From: Nitzschia sp. DOCU1
Lineage: Eukaryota; Bacillariophyta; Bacillariophyceae; Bacillariales; Bacillariaceae
DNA length: 64,000 nt
Reading direction: 5' to 3'
Assembly: GCA_951394045.1 (NCBI GenBank)
Contig: OX595990.1
Location: forward strand, 3,092,549 to 3,156,548
The notes beneath the pieces were generated by a model that was not told the DNA's origin, ran no database searches, and saw nothing but the letters and a program-made list of their open reading frames with translations. Within the stretch, counting starts at the first letter, position 1. Each line of letters begins with the position of its first letter. Both the position numbers and the translations under genes were made by a program. Below are positions 37,596-48,942 of the stretch, one piece after another.

Positions 37596-40500
37596 TCATC
37601 TACTACCAGAATCCGGCTCTGGCGAGCAGGCTTCGGCAAATGAGATCGTTCCGTTCTGGATGGGTTCCGGATAGCCGTATTTCGATACGCACCAACATAA
37701 CACGGGCCGGCCCATGGAGCCACATTGATACGAGAATTCACAGACAGATCGCCACATAGAGTGACATCCGAAGAAGGAATTTTCGGGTGCTCGACATTCG
37801 GTCCTCTGAATCAGTCGTCCAGGATCGTCCACATGGGAAATGGGATCTCGATCGGGTATTACATTGAAGACATGAGTATCCAATGCATCTTTCGAAACTG
37901 GAGGTTTGAATGTGCGTCGAGAAAGCATTGCATTCAACCCCGAGATGGCGACTGTAGTGGTGTTTGTCTGTGCTCCGGTTATGATGGCGAGACCACCACC
38001 TAGGCTTGCGCCGGTGACGCGCAATGATGTATAGTTCCCGTCGCCATAGTTCCCCGAGAGAATGTCATTAACAAACTTGGTTGTGGTGGTATAGTAGGAA
38101 ACCTTTTTAAGGTTGTCACTCTCTACTGAGTTCACCAAGTATACAAGGTCGTCCAAGATCGGCGTCCAAATCCAACCCAAAGGTATTACAGCGCGGATCA
38201 TTTGTGCCAACGCCGCTCCTAGCCACAGTTGCACATCGACAACCCAATCCAGTAGGGATTCACTGCCCCGTATGCTGACCAAGCCGACCCCTGGATTCTG
38301 AGGGAACGAGAACAACTTATATGAGATTCCGGTGGTGCGACCGACTTCACTTCGATACTCTGCCACGTATTCGGATTCGTCCACTACTTGATTCTCCCCG
38401 AACCATTCGGCCAAGAGTCGTGCACTTTCGTCCGGACCTGCAAACCCCATGACGGCCAAATACGCAATGTCAATCATCTTTGATTCTGCTCCATGCTCCA
38501 ACAAGGAAAAATGCTTGGCTATTTTGCACGTCGGGTAAGGAAGCTTAGGTTGTGGTGGGTAGTAAAACCCATGCGCAAAGAAAGGTTCGTCTTCGGGAAC
38601 TTTCACCTTGTAGTCAAAGCCATCGACACCCTCATTAAAAGCGGCAAGAGAGAACAATCCCACCAAAAGCATTAGAGCTCCGAAAACATACATCCAACGC
38701 GATATCATGGCTCGATTGTTGACCCTGCCAACTAGTGCCGACAATTTGGCTTTTTTGCGCAGGATAGTTTCCTCTCGAGTTTCGAAACCGTCATAAAGGA
38801 GGTTGGAAATACGGCGAGACATTGGGCTCATGGGGTCCACGGGAGGGTGCAATGATGTAGGAAATCGAATGTCATCCAATGGGCCTTTCTGCCGCAGAAT
38901 AGGAACGGGGTTGAGGTAGAGCCTTGGAACTGAAAAGGCCCCAAGTATCGTAAAGAATGTGCCCGTAGTATACTCGCCGTTGGCGAAGAAGCTTATCATT
39001 GGCCAGAGAAACCCTACGATGCCACCTAACCCAACCATGGTCCAGCAAAGACCTGGCTTTGGCTCTGATATCCGTGTACGTTCCCAAACTTGAAAGATGG
39101 CCCCGTCTCCGTTCTCGCTCTCGGCACCCTCCACCATCGGCCCTATTTGGTTCGGTTTGTGGTACATGCGATAAAGCCGGATCGTCGACAAAATGACTGG
39201 TAAGATGCAACAAAGGAAAACCAATAATGGAAATAATACCACAAAAAGCAATGGGGCGTCAAACCACGCCAATATCCCTGCCACGAGTAATATCACAAGA
39301 ATGGATCCCACTATGGAAAATACCAGAGAACACCGCACTTGCTCGGGACGAAGTGCACCGGGCCCTTTCTGGACAAAGATAGCCGCTTTGTCAGGATTAC
39401 GGCAAAACATACGCTCCAAAGACCAATTACGGGCCGTATAGAATGGTACCACGTCACTGCGAATGCCCAAACGGTCATTGTGAGAAGATGATGGTAGGTA
39501 GCACAGTCGACTGCCGCCGCCGTGTAACCTTAGGTCCCGACGTACCGGACTTCATCCGCAGAGTAAATTCGCACAGGGGGATTCAAAGTCGTAAAGAGCG
39601 AGCGAGTGCAACCGAACTTGGTCATCCTTGAATATAGGGATGTTTGCGATTTCAACACTTGCTTCTCCCCGTTTTCATCATTACCGCGCTGCAAATATTG
39701 GTGTCGAGTCACGCCTGAGTAGAACATGGTCTGATTCGTCAATATGGCATATCGGATCAATTCGAAAGTAGACGCATCAGGGTATCCCAGTCGCATGAGC
39801 GTCAAACAAGCCTTTACTTCATTGACGACGACCAGAAGGGCAAACACCGCCATGAATGCGAGCACGCAAATGACCCAGACCCGAGCAGTTATTTCCCACC
39901 AGTCGGCCAAAGATGCCAACAACGTGATGGCCGCCGTACACCCTGGTATGATTAAGAAGAGGACCGCACAGATCGATTCCATTACAATGTCGTTCGAAAA
40001 ACCGAGCAACTGTTGAAAAAGCTGGTTTCCTTTCCATGTATCTTGGACAAACGTCGTCCCCATGGCCAGGATACTAGCCATGGCGTACAAATTGATTGGA
40101 ACACTCGCAATAACCGCACACAAGTGCGCTGCATTAATCGCCCCGGAACCATTGGAGGCCATGTTGAGAAACAAAAACACGATAATCTCAAGGCAAAAGG
40201 CCAACAAGAATCCAAGCAGCAACAAGGACACCAGACTGTATATAACACGAAGAAAGCGCATCCCAGAGGATCCTGTATGATACCGCTTGACGGTAATAAT
40301 CTTTTCGTCCTTTCCATTGTTCGCTTCCTGAGTCGTCTCCTCCAGCACAACTTGATCGTCGTTGTCGAGCCCATAGAGCACGACATGTTTGTTGCGGAAT
40401 CGGACGCTGCTGGAAGGATTCCCCAGAGAGAAGTGATCGACTAACCGAACACGGCCACCTTCGACTTGAATAAAAGAATGTGTTGGGGAAGTGGGCGCTT

Positions 40501-40657
40501 CCACTTTGACGTTTTCTGGAGCCTCGGGAGGCTGAGGCACCGAGTCGTGGCTAGCGCTAACTACTGCCGCCTCATTTGCTGGTGGATCTTGCAGCGTTGC
40601 ACTGGTGGATACTTCGACCGCCTCTTCATCTATGTAACCTTCTTTGTTGTCTTGCAT
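37596..40657 (-). CDS. Polytopic membrane protein with C-terminal class 3 lipase-like domain, two exons
   Basis: The first exon runs 40657-39546, the intron begins GTACGT at 39545 and ends GCAG at 39457, and the second exon is 39456-37596. The joined protein is 990 aa and reads ADEVRDVVPFYTARNWSLER across the splice. The N-terminal 120 residues are acidic and disordered. About eight hydrophobic segments follow in two groups (residues about 150-300 and about 395-600). The C-terminal 300 residues look like an alpha/beta-hydrolase of the lipase class 3 kind: LVSIRGSESLLDWVVDV near its start, the nucleophile elbow VTGASLGGGLA with Ser855, and a VIPDRDPISHVDD Asp region followed by a CHSMW His candidate and a Cys-rich end. 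The elbow is GASLG rather than the usual GHSLG. It may be a membrane-bound acylglycerol or phospholipid hydrolase; the substrate is unknown. Confidence 0.7.
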
Positions 40658-41242
40658 TTTCAACGCTACAAGGTGTCGCCAGAGATGTCAACTGATGATA
40701 GTAGGAAGCGTTGCCACACTGACACATATCATGCTCATCGTCGGCGGGCAAAAGATTAGCGAAGCCCATTTTCATTTTTTCGGGGAAATCAAAAGATCCG
40801 CAGAAGGGGAATGCTGGTGCGCGTAAGGCCTCCCTCCCACTAAAAATACGTACGTACCGAGAGAATAGGTAGTATTTCTTTCCCGCCATTTTTTCTCCTT
40901 GTTGCCCTCGTGCTAGCTAGAGCTATGAATTATGGTATCATACGATTCCTAGCGTGGGCGAGGCCACTACTCGGCTGCTAAAGAATGTATAGTTACGTTG
41001 TTTAGCATAAGGAGAAGTACAAGTTGCTTGCGCGCGCTCGCTCGCTCGTTGATACATTGATGTCGTGTGGATCGAACAGTACAGTCGTCCTCAAAGGCAT
41101 CAACCTGACGATGGAAGATCGGGATGGATCGCAGCCCGGAATCTCCATTGCCTTGAGCCCGCGTCCCCTGTCAAGACCATGACGTCTTTGAGTTAGTGAG
41201 GCTAGCAGAAGCTCGGGTGCTATGGTACCATCCCACTGAGCT
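40658..41242. other. Spacer between the lipase-like and MFS genes
   Basis: No supported gene. Contains a GC-rich alternating tract (GCGCGCGCTCGCTCGCTCG near 41030). Promoter of the lipase-like gene and 3' end of the transporter gene are expected here. Confidence 0.4.
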
Positions 41243-42943
41243 CTATATTGTCGGAAAATTGACACTGCTAAATGAGGATTTCGAAGCCCGCCGATCAAAG
41301 TTGCCCCTGACCGTATGTAGCTGCCCACTTCCTCCCACATGGGAAAATTCGCTCGCAGCTGCTGTTAGCAACGACGCTTTGTGTACAATCGTCTTGAATC
41401 GTGCCCGTGTCCGTTCTTTTCGCCTTGATTGCATGTATTCCAACATGATCATGACCACAGCGGCCAATCCCACGGCGACTGTAGCGATTGTTACTCCACC
41501 TCGGTGGCCAATTCGGTCCAGTAGCAAAAAGACGATGGCTACCATGGTATTCAAGGGAACAGCAAAGAGCGTCATGATGACAGATCGATGCGAGTCCGGC
41601 AGAATGCTTCCCCTCAAAGTCCCCGTCGAAGGAAAGTACATGCCCACGCAAGTCTCAAACCCCAGATAGGAAAGAAACAACTGAAAGACTGAAAAACGAC
41701 CGTCATGCGTACCACCCGTGACCCACAAGGACATGGCCAAGGACAGTGATGCCATCACCATAACCATGGCCACTGCTCGTTCCAATCGAACAATTTTGAT
41801 TGCAATCCCAAACAAAGTACTCCCTAACATGCAGGCCGCCATGAAACAGGAAAATATCAATCCATATGGAGTTCCCACTCCTTGTCCAAACGTCTTGAGA
41901 ATTGTTTCTTTCATCATGGGCGCCCAAGCAATGACAAAAATGTACATGGAGGCTTCAAAAAAGGATTGCACAATTCCCAAGCACAAGATACGCGGGTCGG
42001 AAAAAATAACGCGAATACTATCCGGTATGGAGTGGCCATCCCCGTTGGATAGACTGGTATTACTCATGGACGAACTGATTGTCGTTGTTCGACTCTCTGA
42101 CCATAGTACCAAAACGACCAAACTCCCCAGAACCAAAAAGGCGGGCGAATAGAGAAAGGGCCCCGTGGATCCTCTTTGTTTGGCGGCCAGCTCGGCAATT
42201 TGTCCCGCCAAAATTGCCACTACCGAATCAAACGAATAGGCTATTCCAAAGGTTTCTCCCAAATATTTTCCAGTCGGATCTCTGTCCGGATGTTTGTCTT
42301 CCGAGACAAACCATGATTCAGGAGCATTACTCAATAAACTCTGCCCCATCCCCGCCAAGGCTCGTCCCAAAAATAGCAATGGTATCGAATCTAACGTGAC
42401 CGAAAAACTCCCTAGACCATAAAATAGCATGCCCACCATGGTTCCCACTTTTTTGCCATAGGTTTGAGTGATGCGTCCCATCATGGGCCCTAAAAACGCA
42501 ATCGCTGCATATCCCATCAAGGACACTTGCGAGATGATACGGACCGGCATTGGCTCGCCATTCGGTAATGTTTTGGACGCGAATGCGGCATAAAAATACG
42601 GGCCTGCCATCCAAAAGGCCACTCGCACTAACCAAAAGACTGATAGAAATTTGCGTTGGAGTTGTAGGACAGCCCTGGGTTTAACGAATTTTGGCGGCGC
42701 CGGTGCGTCGGTATCTTTGTCGTCAATCATTGCCTTGGCTTGTTGATGTTGCCACAGTCGAATAGCCATGACCGTAAATAGAATAACAATAAGAAAAGAT
42801 TGCGATAGCAGAGTGGGGTCAGTTGTCCCAAAGTCGACCACCAGCCACGTCGGAAGGAGTTCTGGATTCTGGACGCTCATGGTCAACACGGCCACCATCG
42901 CCACCATGGCACTGGAGGTTAAAATCCACCCACTAGTAGTCAT
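41243..42943 (-). CDS. Major facilitator superfamily transporter, MFSD5/MOT2-like (molybdate-anion transporter family)
   Basis: A 566-aa single-exon protein with about 12 hydrophobic helices and an ATG at 42943. The family fit comes from LQRKFLSVFWLVRVAFWMAG PY at the second helix pair, a GRITQTYGKK loop after it, GRALAGMGQSLLSNAPESWF followed by a LGETFGIAYSFDSVVAILAG segment, and the second-half helix FFEASMYIFVIAWAP. These match the MFSD5/MOT2 group, where a WxxxE phrase and the SFEASMYxFVxxWxP helix are typical. MOT2-type proteins move molybdate across membranes; whether this copy does is inferred from similarity only. The C-terminal tail is basic and Ser-rich. No signal peptide. Confidence 0.75.
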   Translation of the reverse strand: MTTSGWILTSSAMVAMVAVLTMSVQNPELLPTWLVVDFGTTDPTLLSQSFLIVILFTVMAIRLWQHQQAKAMIDDKDTDAPAPPKFVKPRAVLQLQRKFLSVFWLVRVAFWMAGPYFYAAFASKTLPNGEPMPVRIISQVSLMGYAAIAFLGPMMGRITQTYGKKVGTMVGMLFYGLGSFSVTLDSIPLLFLGRALAGMGQSLLSNAPESWFVSEDKHPDRDPTGKYLGETFGIAYSFDSVVAILAGQIAELAAKQRGSTGPFLYSPAFLVLGSLVVLVLWSESRTTTISSSMSNTSLSNGDGHSIPDSIRVIFSDPRILCLGIVQSFFEASMYIFVIAWAPMMKETILKTFGQGVGTPYGLIFSCFMAACMLGSTLFGIAIKIVRLERAVAMVMVMASLSLAMSLWVTGGTHDGRFSVFQLFLSYLGFETCVGMYFPSTGTLRGSILPDSHRSVIMTLFAVPLNTMVAIVFLLLDRIGHRGGVTIATVAVGLAAVVMIMLEYMQSRRKERTRARFKTIVHKASLLTAAASEFSHVGGSGQLHTVRGNFDRRASKSSFSSVNFPTI

Positions 42944-44075
42944 TGTCGTTGTGCTTCCTTTAAATTAGTAGTGGTAGCTAACACGGCAACACTTGCATTC
43001 ACGCCCTCTTGGTCTACCGTAGCTTGAGGCAATGGACTGAGAATGAATCGGATGACTGGTCACTTTGCGAACTGAAGAGAAATTGGATACCCCGTCTCGT
43101 CATTCAATCCACACGTCGTCGTTCGATTCACGTTTGGCCTCTTGGATACGTGTTTTGGGAAATGACCTATCGACATCTTGTGTCCTAAGACAGATCATTA
43201 TTTAAGCCTGAAGTGGAGTACTTAACACAGCAAACTAAAGTCCAATGGGTCAAAACACGGGCGTCGCGAGCTACACGCTACAGACTGTTGTGTCCAGCCA
43301 AAGCAAGATATTCAAATCAACAACAATTCGGTAGAAGTATTGGAAGTAGCAATGGCAAGGTTCACTCTACTTGGAGTGGAGTCGTTGGAACGGAGCTATG
43401 TTAGCACGGCGATTTCAAGTGGGGGAACGACATTTCGTGCCTTCACCACAACGCCGCCGGTCCCTGCTGTTGAGAAAGGAGGAAGCAGCGATTGAGAGAA
43501 ATAGATTTAGAGAAGTAGACGTAATCTCCTTTGTAACAAAATGTTTGTATGCATAAGAACAATCCTACCAGGAGTGGAGATCTTTGCATTTTTAGAAGTA
43601 GTTGCAGAGATCCTACGCAGTGGTGCCATTGGACTACGGAATGAACCGGTGCGGTCAAGGTAGTCAAGAGCGAGCGAATTATTTATTCTCCAGCCCTTGT
43701 CGTCTGTCCATCCACCAGAGCAACTTTGACTTCTTTGATTGGAATCCTTTCTCATGACTCACCATTCGCGACCAAAAAGATCGCACGAAGTTCCGATCCA
43801 AGAGAACTATCCAATGAATTCCGACCATCTGGACAGCCGCGCCTTTCCAATGCCTTTTTCTTCTTCTCCACCCATCATTTATTTTTTCAAAGAAGAAAGG
43901 GAGGCGTAGTGGTGTCCCATTTCTTTGGCGTGCCACTACGATACACGATCGAGAGAAAGAAAAAGTCGGACGAAGACGGATCGAGTCATCACCTGCCCGT
44001 CTCTGCCTTCCCTCTTTCTTCCACGCCATTGATTATTTCCGTCAACCTTTGGTGGAGCAATCAATCAATCGCACA
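42944..44075. other. Gene-free spacer
   Basis: About 1.1 kb. Overlapping open frames on both strands around 43679-44079 have no family features and a composition expected by chance. Promoters of the flanking divergent genes are expected here. Confidence 0.4.
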
Positions 44076-44708
44076 ATGACAACAACTCTCATGATGATTC
44101 AGTGGGTGAGCAAGACATCGCGATTGCAAGCCTTTTTGCTTCTATCGTGCCTGGTTCTCTTGGTAGAATCCTTTGTGGGTCCAGCCGCCAGCACCACAAC
44201 GACATCTGCCTCTACTACAGATCACCACTACCATCCATATCGTCGTTCTGGTAGCGCCATCGCCTTTCATTCCGACCAACAACGCCCCGACGAAGATGTC
44301 TCGTGGAATAGTACCGCCATGGCCATGAATGCGGCGGCTGACATGGCAGCTCTGACAGCGTCAACAATGTCCGAACAAGATACTAGTGCTGTTACGGCTT
44401 CTACTACAACCAGCAGTTCCACTGCTACACTCATAGAGGAAGACGTCGTGGTGATTACAACAACTACTACTACGAAACAAGAGCAAGAACGTCGATCGGC
44501 CAAGTTTGAACCGACGGTATCTCATCGTAATTTGGATCATTGGTTCCATGTACTCGGTGGCATGGAAGAAGAACGATTAAATACAAACAGCCGGCGATGG
44601 CCATGGCAACGGGGGGAGCAACAGCCACCACCACCACCTTCTCCTAGTACGCCACCCCCTCCACCCCCCAATGACAGCAACAAACCTACCGATCATTGGA
44701 TGTTGTAG
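44076..44708 (+). CDS. Small Thr/Pro-rich protein with signal peptide
   Basis: A 210-aa protein from the ATG at 44076 (ACAATGAC context). A hydrophobic signal peptide (LQAFLLLSCLVLLVES) is followed by FVGP, a Phe-plus-one junction reminiscent of the diatom plastid presequence, so either secretion or plastid import is possible. The mature part is low in complexity: Thr/Ser runs, a short VVVITTTTTT stretch, a conserved-looking NLDHWFHVLGGMEEE segment and a polyproline tail ending NKPTDHWML. The repeated DHW phrase may be functional. No known domain. Strong triplet-repeat character lowers confidence in exact boundaries. Confidence 0.5.
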   Translation: MTTTLMMIQWVSKTSRLQAFLLLSCLVLLVESFVGPAASTTTTSASTTDHHYHPYRRSGSAIAFHSDQQRPDEDVSWNSTAMAMNAAADMAALTASTMSEQDTSAVTASTTTSSSTATLIEEDVVVITTTTTTKQEQERRSAKFEPTVSHRNLDHWFHVLGGMEEERLNTNSRRWPWQRGEQQPPPPPSPSTPPPPPPNDSNKPTDHWML

Positions 44709-45202
44709 TACTAGTAAGTACAGAATGGGTCCCTTGTATTTAGGAGGACGATGATTGTGTCATTGTTCCATGGTATCGTGGAGGCAGGTGGATTCATTTT
44801 TTCGCATCATCATATTCCTCCTCCATTCTTCTTTCCTACCGATATTGTCATGATTCTCGAAGAAAACCTGAGAGAAGAGAACAAGAAGAACCTATAGTGT
44901 TGTTGTAATAACAGTTTAGTATACTACTATCAAATTGTCATTGTGCTAGCGTCTACAGTACCCAGCGCGGGGTACTCGGTTAGCTGCTACTCCTTTTTCA
45001 TAGTAGCTCGGATCAATATAGCGAAGCACATTCGACGCATCATGATGGGGCCTGGTTCGTGGCGCCGTCCCCTCAAAACCACCCATTCTCTTCAATACTG
45101 GTGGCTGCACCGCAGGAACTCTACCATCAACTAACCCACCCACTCTCCAGGTACATTGCTCCTAAATCTAGAGTCCAAAGTAGCTATGCTTGCTGCATCC
45201 CC
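44709..45202. other. Convergent spacer
   Basis: No supported gene or repeat. 3' regions of the converging genes. Confidence 0.4.
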
Positions 45203-46885
45203 CTAAACTAGAGCATCTCCTGGACCGCTTTTGTTTTTTATGTTGCGTCGCAAATTGCGAAATGCGTGGGCGACTTTGTCTCGAGCTATCGCAGCGCCTG
45301 CTTCCTCCCATTGTTGACTAGAGTCGTTGAATTTCAAAAATGACCCTCCCCTGCTTCGAATTTCCACGACAATCGAGTCGGAAATGGCCGTCTTCTTCTT
45401 TCGACTCTTGGTTGCGTCGTATTCAGAGGAATGTTGGATCACCAGACTCCGAAGGAAAACATTTCCTGGGCTTCCCGCGAACTCGTTTAACCTTTTCCCC
45501 AAGAAAACAGACATCTCGTGATGAGGATGATTTGACGGTGATCGAGATCCCCCAGGCTGCTCTCCATCGTGGTTAGGATTACTATCGCTCGTGTCCATGG
45601 AATCTTCCTGTTTCTGTGAAATTCCTTGCTTACGCGTTATCACTTGATCCTCCAACAACCTGCCGGTCTCAGTCTCCTTCCGCTGCTTTATCCAGTTTCT
45701 CCACAAATCCATGGAAAGTTCGTAATTTTCATAAAAAGGAAGAATTTTCTTGGGTATACCGTAGGATGCGAGGGCATACATGCATTCCATAGGAGATCCT
45801 TAGCAAAACAAAGTTAGATCATAATAGCGGAAGCGTAACAAGGAAGAGGTAGGCTGCTGGTACTAACACAGCAGCACTTCGCCATTCTAGCTCTGCAATC
45901 ACTTACCGTTATGAATTTTGACCCTCGCTCTTGTTTGAGAGCTTGCAAGTGTAATGCCAAGTCGCATGAACGACATTATATCTTCACCGCCCGAGCAAAC
46001 ATGATATGCCACCCAACGTATCGGGAGACCATGGGCCGCAATGATCTGCATTCGCCAGAAAAATAAATTATGTTGGGAAGGTCCCACTCCATCGACGACC
46101 GGGTGCGACCAAAACACGTGCGAGAGTCCTTTGCGCTGAGCTTGTTCATCTTCCATGATGGCCATCATAAGGTAAAAGTGAACTCTCGTATAGCTGGCGA
46201 CAGTCTTGAACGCGATCAGCTGGGTTTGCAACACTGCCACCAATCTGCCGGTCTGATCCATGCTGGGAAGCACTCTATACGACCCTTTCTTCAGAATATT
46301 CATCTCCTCAGCACCCAAATCATCCATTTGTATGGGCCGCCCCAATTTTTCAGCTCCAAAGAGCTCCAACTTGAGTTCAAAATGACTAATTATTCGTTTC
46401 GCTGTCATGTTCACGTCAAACCTTTTTGATCGCAGAAACATTATTAAAAATTTTCGATCTTGGACATAGTCTGGAGCCATCGATAAAGCCATATTATATG
46501 CGGCTTTCGATTTGATTCCGACCAGCTCTCGTAACAATTCGTCTAGTTTGGATCCGACAAAGTCGGGTGTTTCAGGGATTTCGTTCGAAATCCCATGAAT
46601 TTCATCTAGCGCATTGGCTCTTTCCTCAAAGCTCATCTCAGTCATTTCAGACGCTAAAAGCTGATCAATATAATCCTGATCAACATCTTTACTTTCTTTG
46701 TTAAGATAAGGAGACTGACAATTGAGACTTGATGCAGAAGCCAGGCGTTTCGCGCCCATCCAACCCCCGAGACACAAGGGCGCACAAAAGTCAACAGATG
46801 CACCGGGGCCACAGCCTGGCGACGATTCACCATCATCTTCAAGGCGACATCGCTTAGGGGCTGGTTGCGATGATCGGTCTGACAT
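45203..46885 (-). CDS. CRAL-TRIO-like domain fused to DUF6824, two exons
   Basis: The first exon is 46885-45907 and the second 45798-45203; the intron starts GTAAGT and ends GCTAAG, phase 1, giving 524 aa. The N-terminal part (to about residue 345) looks like a CRAL-TRIO/SEC14-type lipid-binding domain of the diverged diatom sort: FLIMFLRSKRFDVNMTAKRI as the CRAL-TRIO-N helix, then VLPSMDQTGRLVAVL and a MQIIAAHGLPIRWVAYHVC strand-turn region. The C-terminal part carries DUF6824: NEFAGSPGNVFLRSLV, an EYDATKSRKKKTAISDSIV helix-strand, RGGSFLKFN and a closing WEEAGAAIARDKVAHAFRNL. The splice joins KIHNG to SPMECMYALASYGIPKKILP, consistent with one protein. CRAL-TRIO domains bind small hydrophobic ligands; the coupling to DUF6824 is unexplained. 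Confidence 0.8.
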
Positions 46886-47916
46886 TGTCGATATCGTAAC
46901 CCCGACCCTACGGTAGTAGAGTCGATAACAATCACAAAGCCTTGTTGAATTGGACGATTTTACAATACACAGTATTACGGTAGTTTCATTGTGGTTCTTC
47001 GGTAGCTGGCTTCGCGTTGTTTACGGGACGAGGAGAGAAGAGCCTGTACTTTCACCGCATATGCATCGTGGTGAGACGCAGGCTTGTACGGCATAAACTT
47101 CGTGCTGCCATGAGCATCCCACGCATGCAACAGCATTTCAGGGCATATGTATTTAATTGCGCGTTGCAGTAGGAGAATGTCAAACGATCCCCTATTGGGG
47201 CGATGTCTAAATACGCGGAACGGATCCACTATGATCTTCCAGCCCTTAAATGTTTGCCCACTATCGGGTTCGAGTGCATTCGCCGAAGAGTATGATACGT
47301 AGCGCGAGGGTTGGTATCATAGGAAGAAGCGGGATGTCAGGGCCATCTATCAAGTACCCAGGTATGATACATAATAGAGCTAGATAGACCCATGATTCCA
47401 GCTTATTAGGGTGGTATCCGTAGACGCAACGAGGTTGAAAAGGCGATCTACTAAAACCGGTATAGTCAGAGTTGTAGTCTGGTCAAAACCTGATTGATTG
47501 GCTTGTTACTCCTCGTCCTCATAGTTCTCAGGGACAAACAAGACTTCGAGAGGCAGCACTCCCTACTTCTAGTGGCTCTTGGAATTCACCTAATTCGTGA
47601 TGATATGGAAACGCCTTTTCAGCGTTCACTAGTAGTTGTCCTCGTAATATGATACTATCGCATCCTTTGATGTCAACTGGAGCCAAGCGTACACCATAAA
47701 ACGCAGTCGAAAAACTGGCCATGTTTCGGTGGCTAGTAGCTCGTAAGCTCCTTCGTCCAGCATCCCCCGACGAGATGCCAGATCAAGTACATGCTGATCG
47801 ATATCATTAAGCGTTCCACTTTCGCCCTCTAGAGTAAAGATGCGGGGATAAAAGAGTACACACCACCGCCATGATTGATAACGTTTTCTTTTCTATGGTA
47901 CATGATGATGATAAAA
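46886..47916. other. Spacer with coding-like frames lacking starts
   Basis: Two minus-strand stretches look more protein-like than chance. One is open about 47321-46975, with phrases such as GWKIIVDPFRVFRHRPN and KYICPEMLLHAWDAHGSTKF, but it has no upstream ATG. The other is open 47892-47629, with RIFTLEGESGTLNDIDQHV and EGAYELLATETWPVFRLRF. They could be exons of an unrecognised gene, alternative 3' exons of the Orai-like gene, or relics. No known domain can be assigned with confidence. Confidence 0.35.
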
Positions 47917-48942
47917 TCACACAGTCTGTATAAAATGCTCGGGGGGCGAGCTTGATCTCCCTCTTCGTTTCATATCTTTTTTTCGTTCCAATAGTCGTTG
48001 ACTTACTTGCCTCCATTCTAAATCTGTCAACTCCGTAGTATCAAATGCAGTATCTGCCGGCAATGACGCTGTCTTTTTGTAATGTGCTGGATCTTTGTTT
48101 GTTCTCAGGTTCGCTCCTCCCGCTCGATAAAAGGCCGATGATTGAATCATGGGCATCGCTTGAATAGCCGCCGGTCCTTCCATAATATCTCTAAAATCCA
48201 CAGTATCATTTTCATCAAAATCAAATCGTTGTTGCACTCGCACATAGTTGCGCCAAATTGTTCGGCACGTCACAAGTGTCAGAATCATGCAACACAAGGC
48301 CGATTCCCACTGCAAAATGATCCAAACGCAAATGACGACACTGCCCACAGTACAAGCCAATCCAATCCCAAATATCCAAAAGACCGACTTGCGTTCTTCA
48401 TACAAGCCATCCGTTGCCGTCATCATGCTACCATCGGGACCCCTCAAAGCCATGCCCGCGCCCAAGACACTGAGAGCAGTGGTATGGCTGACCACGGTCA
48501 TGTTGGCGCAAAAGGCCGAAACAATCGTAAAGTAATAACAGAACTTTAAAAAGCGAGGAAACAACTTCATATCTTCTCCCTAATCATAGTAATAGTAGCA
48601 CGACATGCATGAATGTGTGAGAGAGAGACAAACGAAGGGTTGCCGACAAGTGTCATTGCTGCCTATACTCCATAAGTGACTCACCCAGGTATCATTGTGT
48701 GGAGGATTGAACTCGATAAACATGGTAATATCCAAGCCTGCCAGGACGGCAGCTTGTGTACCGACAGTCACTAAAGAATGACGAGAAAAGAAAGGTTAGC
48801 CAGCTGGCAAAAGGACAATGCCGTCCTTGTTCACTCGGCACGTACTCAAGTTGGAGTGATGAAGGTTAAATTCCTTCTCTTTGAGCGCCGTTGCCTGCTG
48901 CTTGAGGGCACTTTGGAGTTGCAGTTTGTCGGCGGCTAACAT
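47917..48942 (-). CDS. Orai-like four-helix membrane protein (store-operated Ca2+ channel family), three exons
   Basis: Exons 48942-48846, 48770-48685 and 48579-47917, with introns GTACGT...TTTAG and GTGAGT...GATTAG. The start codon of TVGTQAAVL is not a start at all: Met33 is made across the first splice. The protein is 281 aa. The first helix reads MTVGTQAAVLAGLDITMFIE, closely like Orai TM1, with Glu52 where Orai1 has its pore Glu106. The second is FCYYFTIVSAFCANMTVVSH, as in Orai TM2. After a GPDG loop come two more helices (KSVFWIFGIGLACTVGSVV and the ESALCCMILTLVTC segment). A basic amphipathic stretch precedes TM1 and a basic tail closes the protein. Topology and length fit Orai; the similarity is distant, so a diatom-specific relative is possible. 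Confidence 0.6.

Noticed and set aside
48580..48771. Short separate gene ahead of the Orai-like frame
   Set aside because: Its sense part is an internal exon; GTGAGT and acceptor sites join it in phase to both neighbours.
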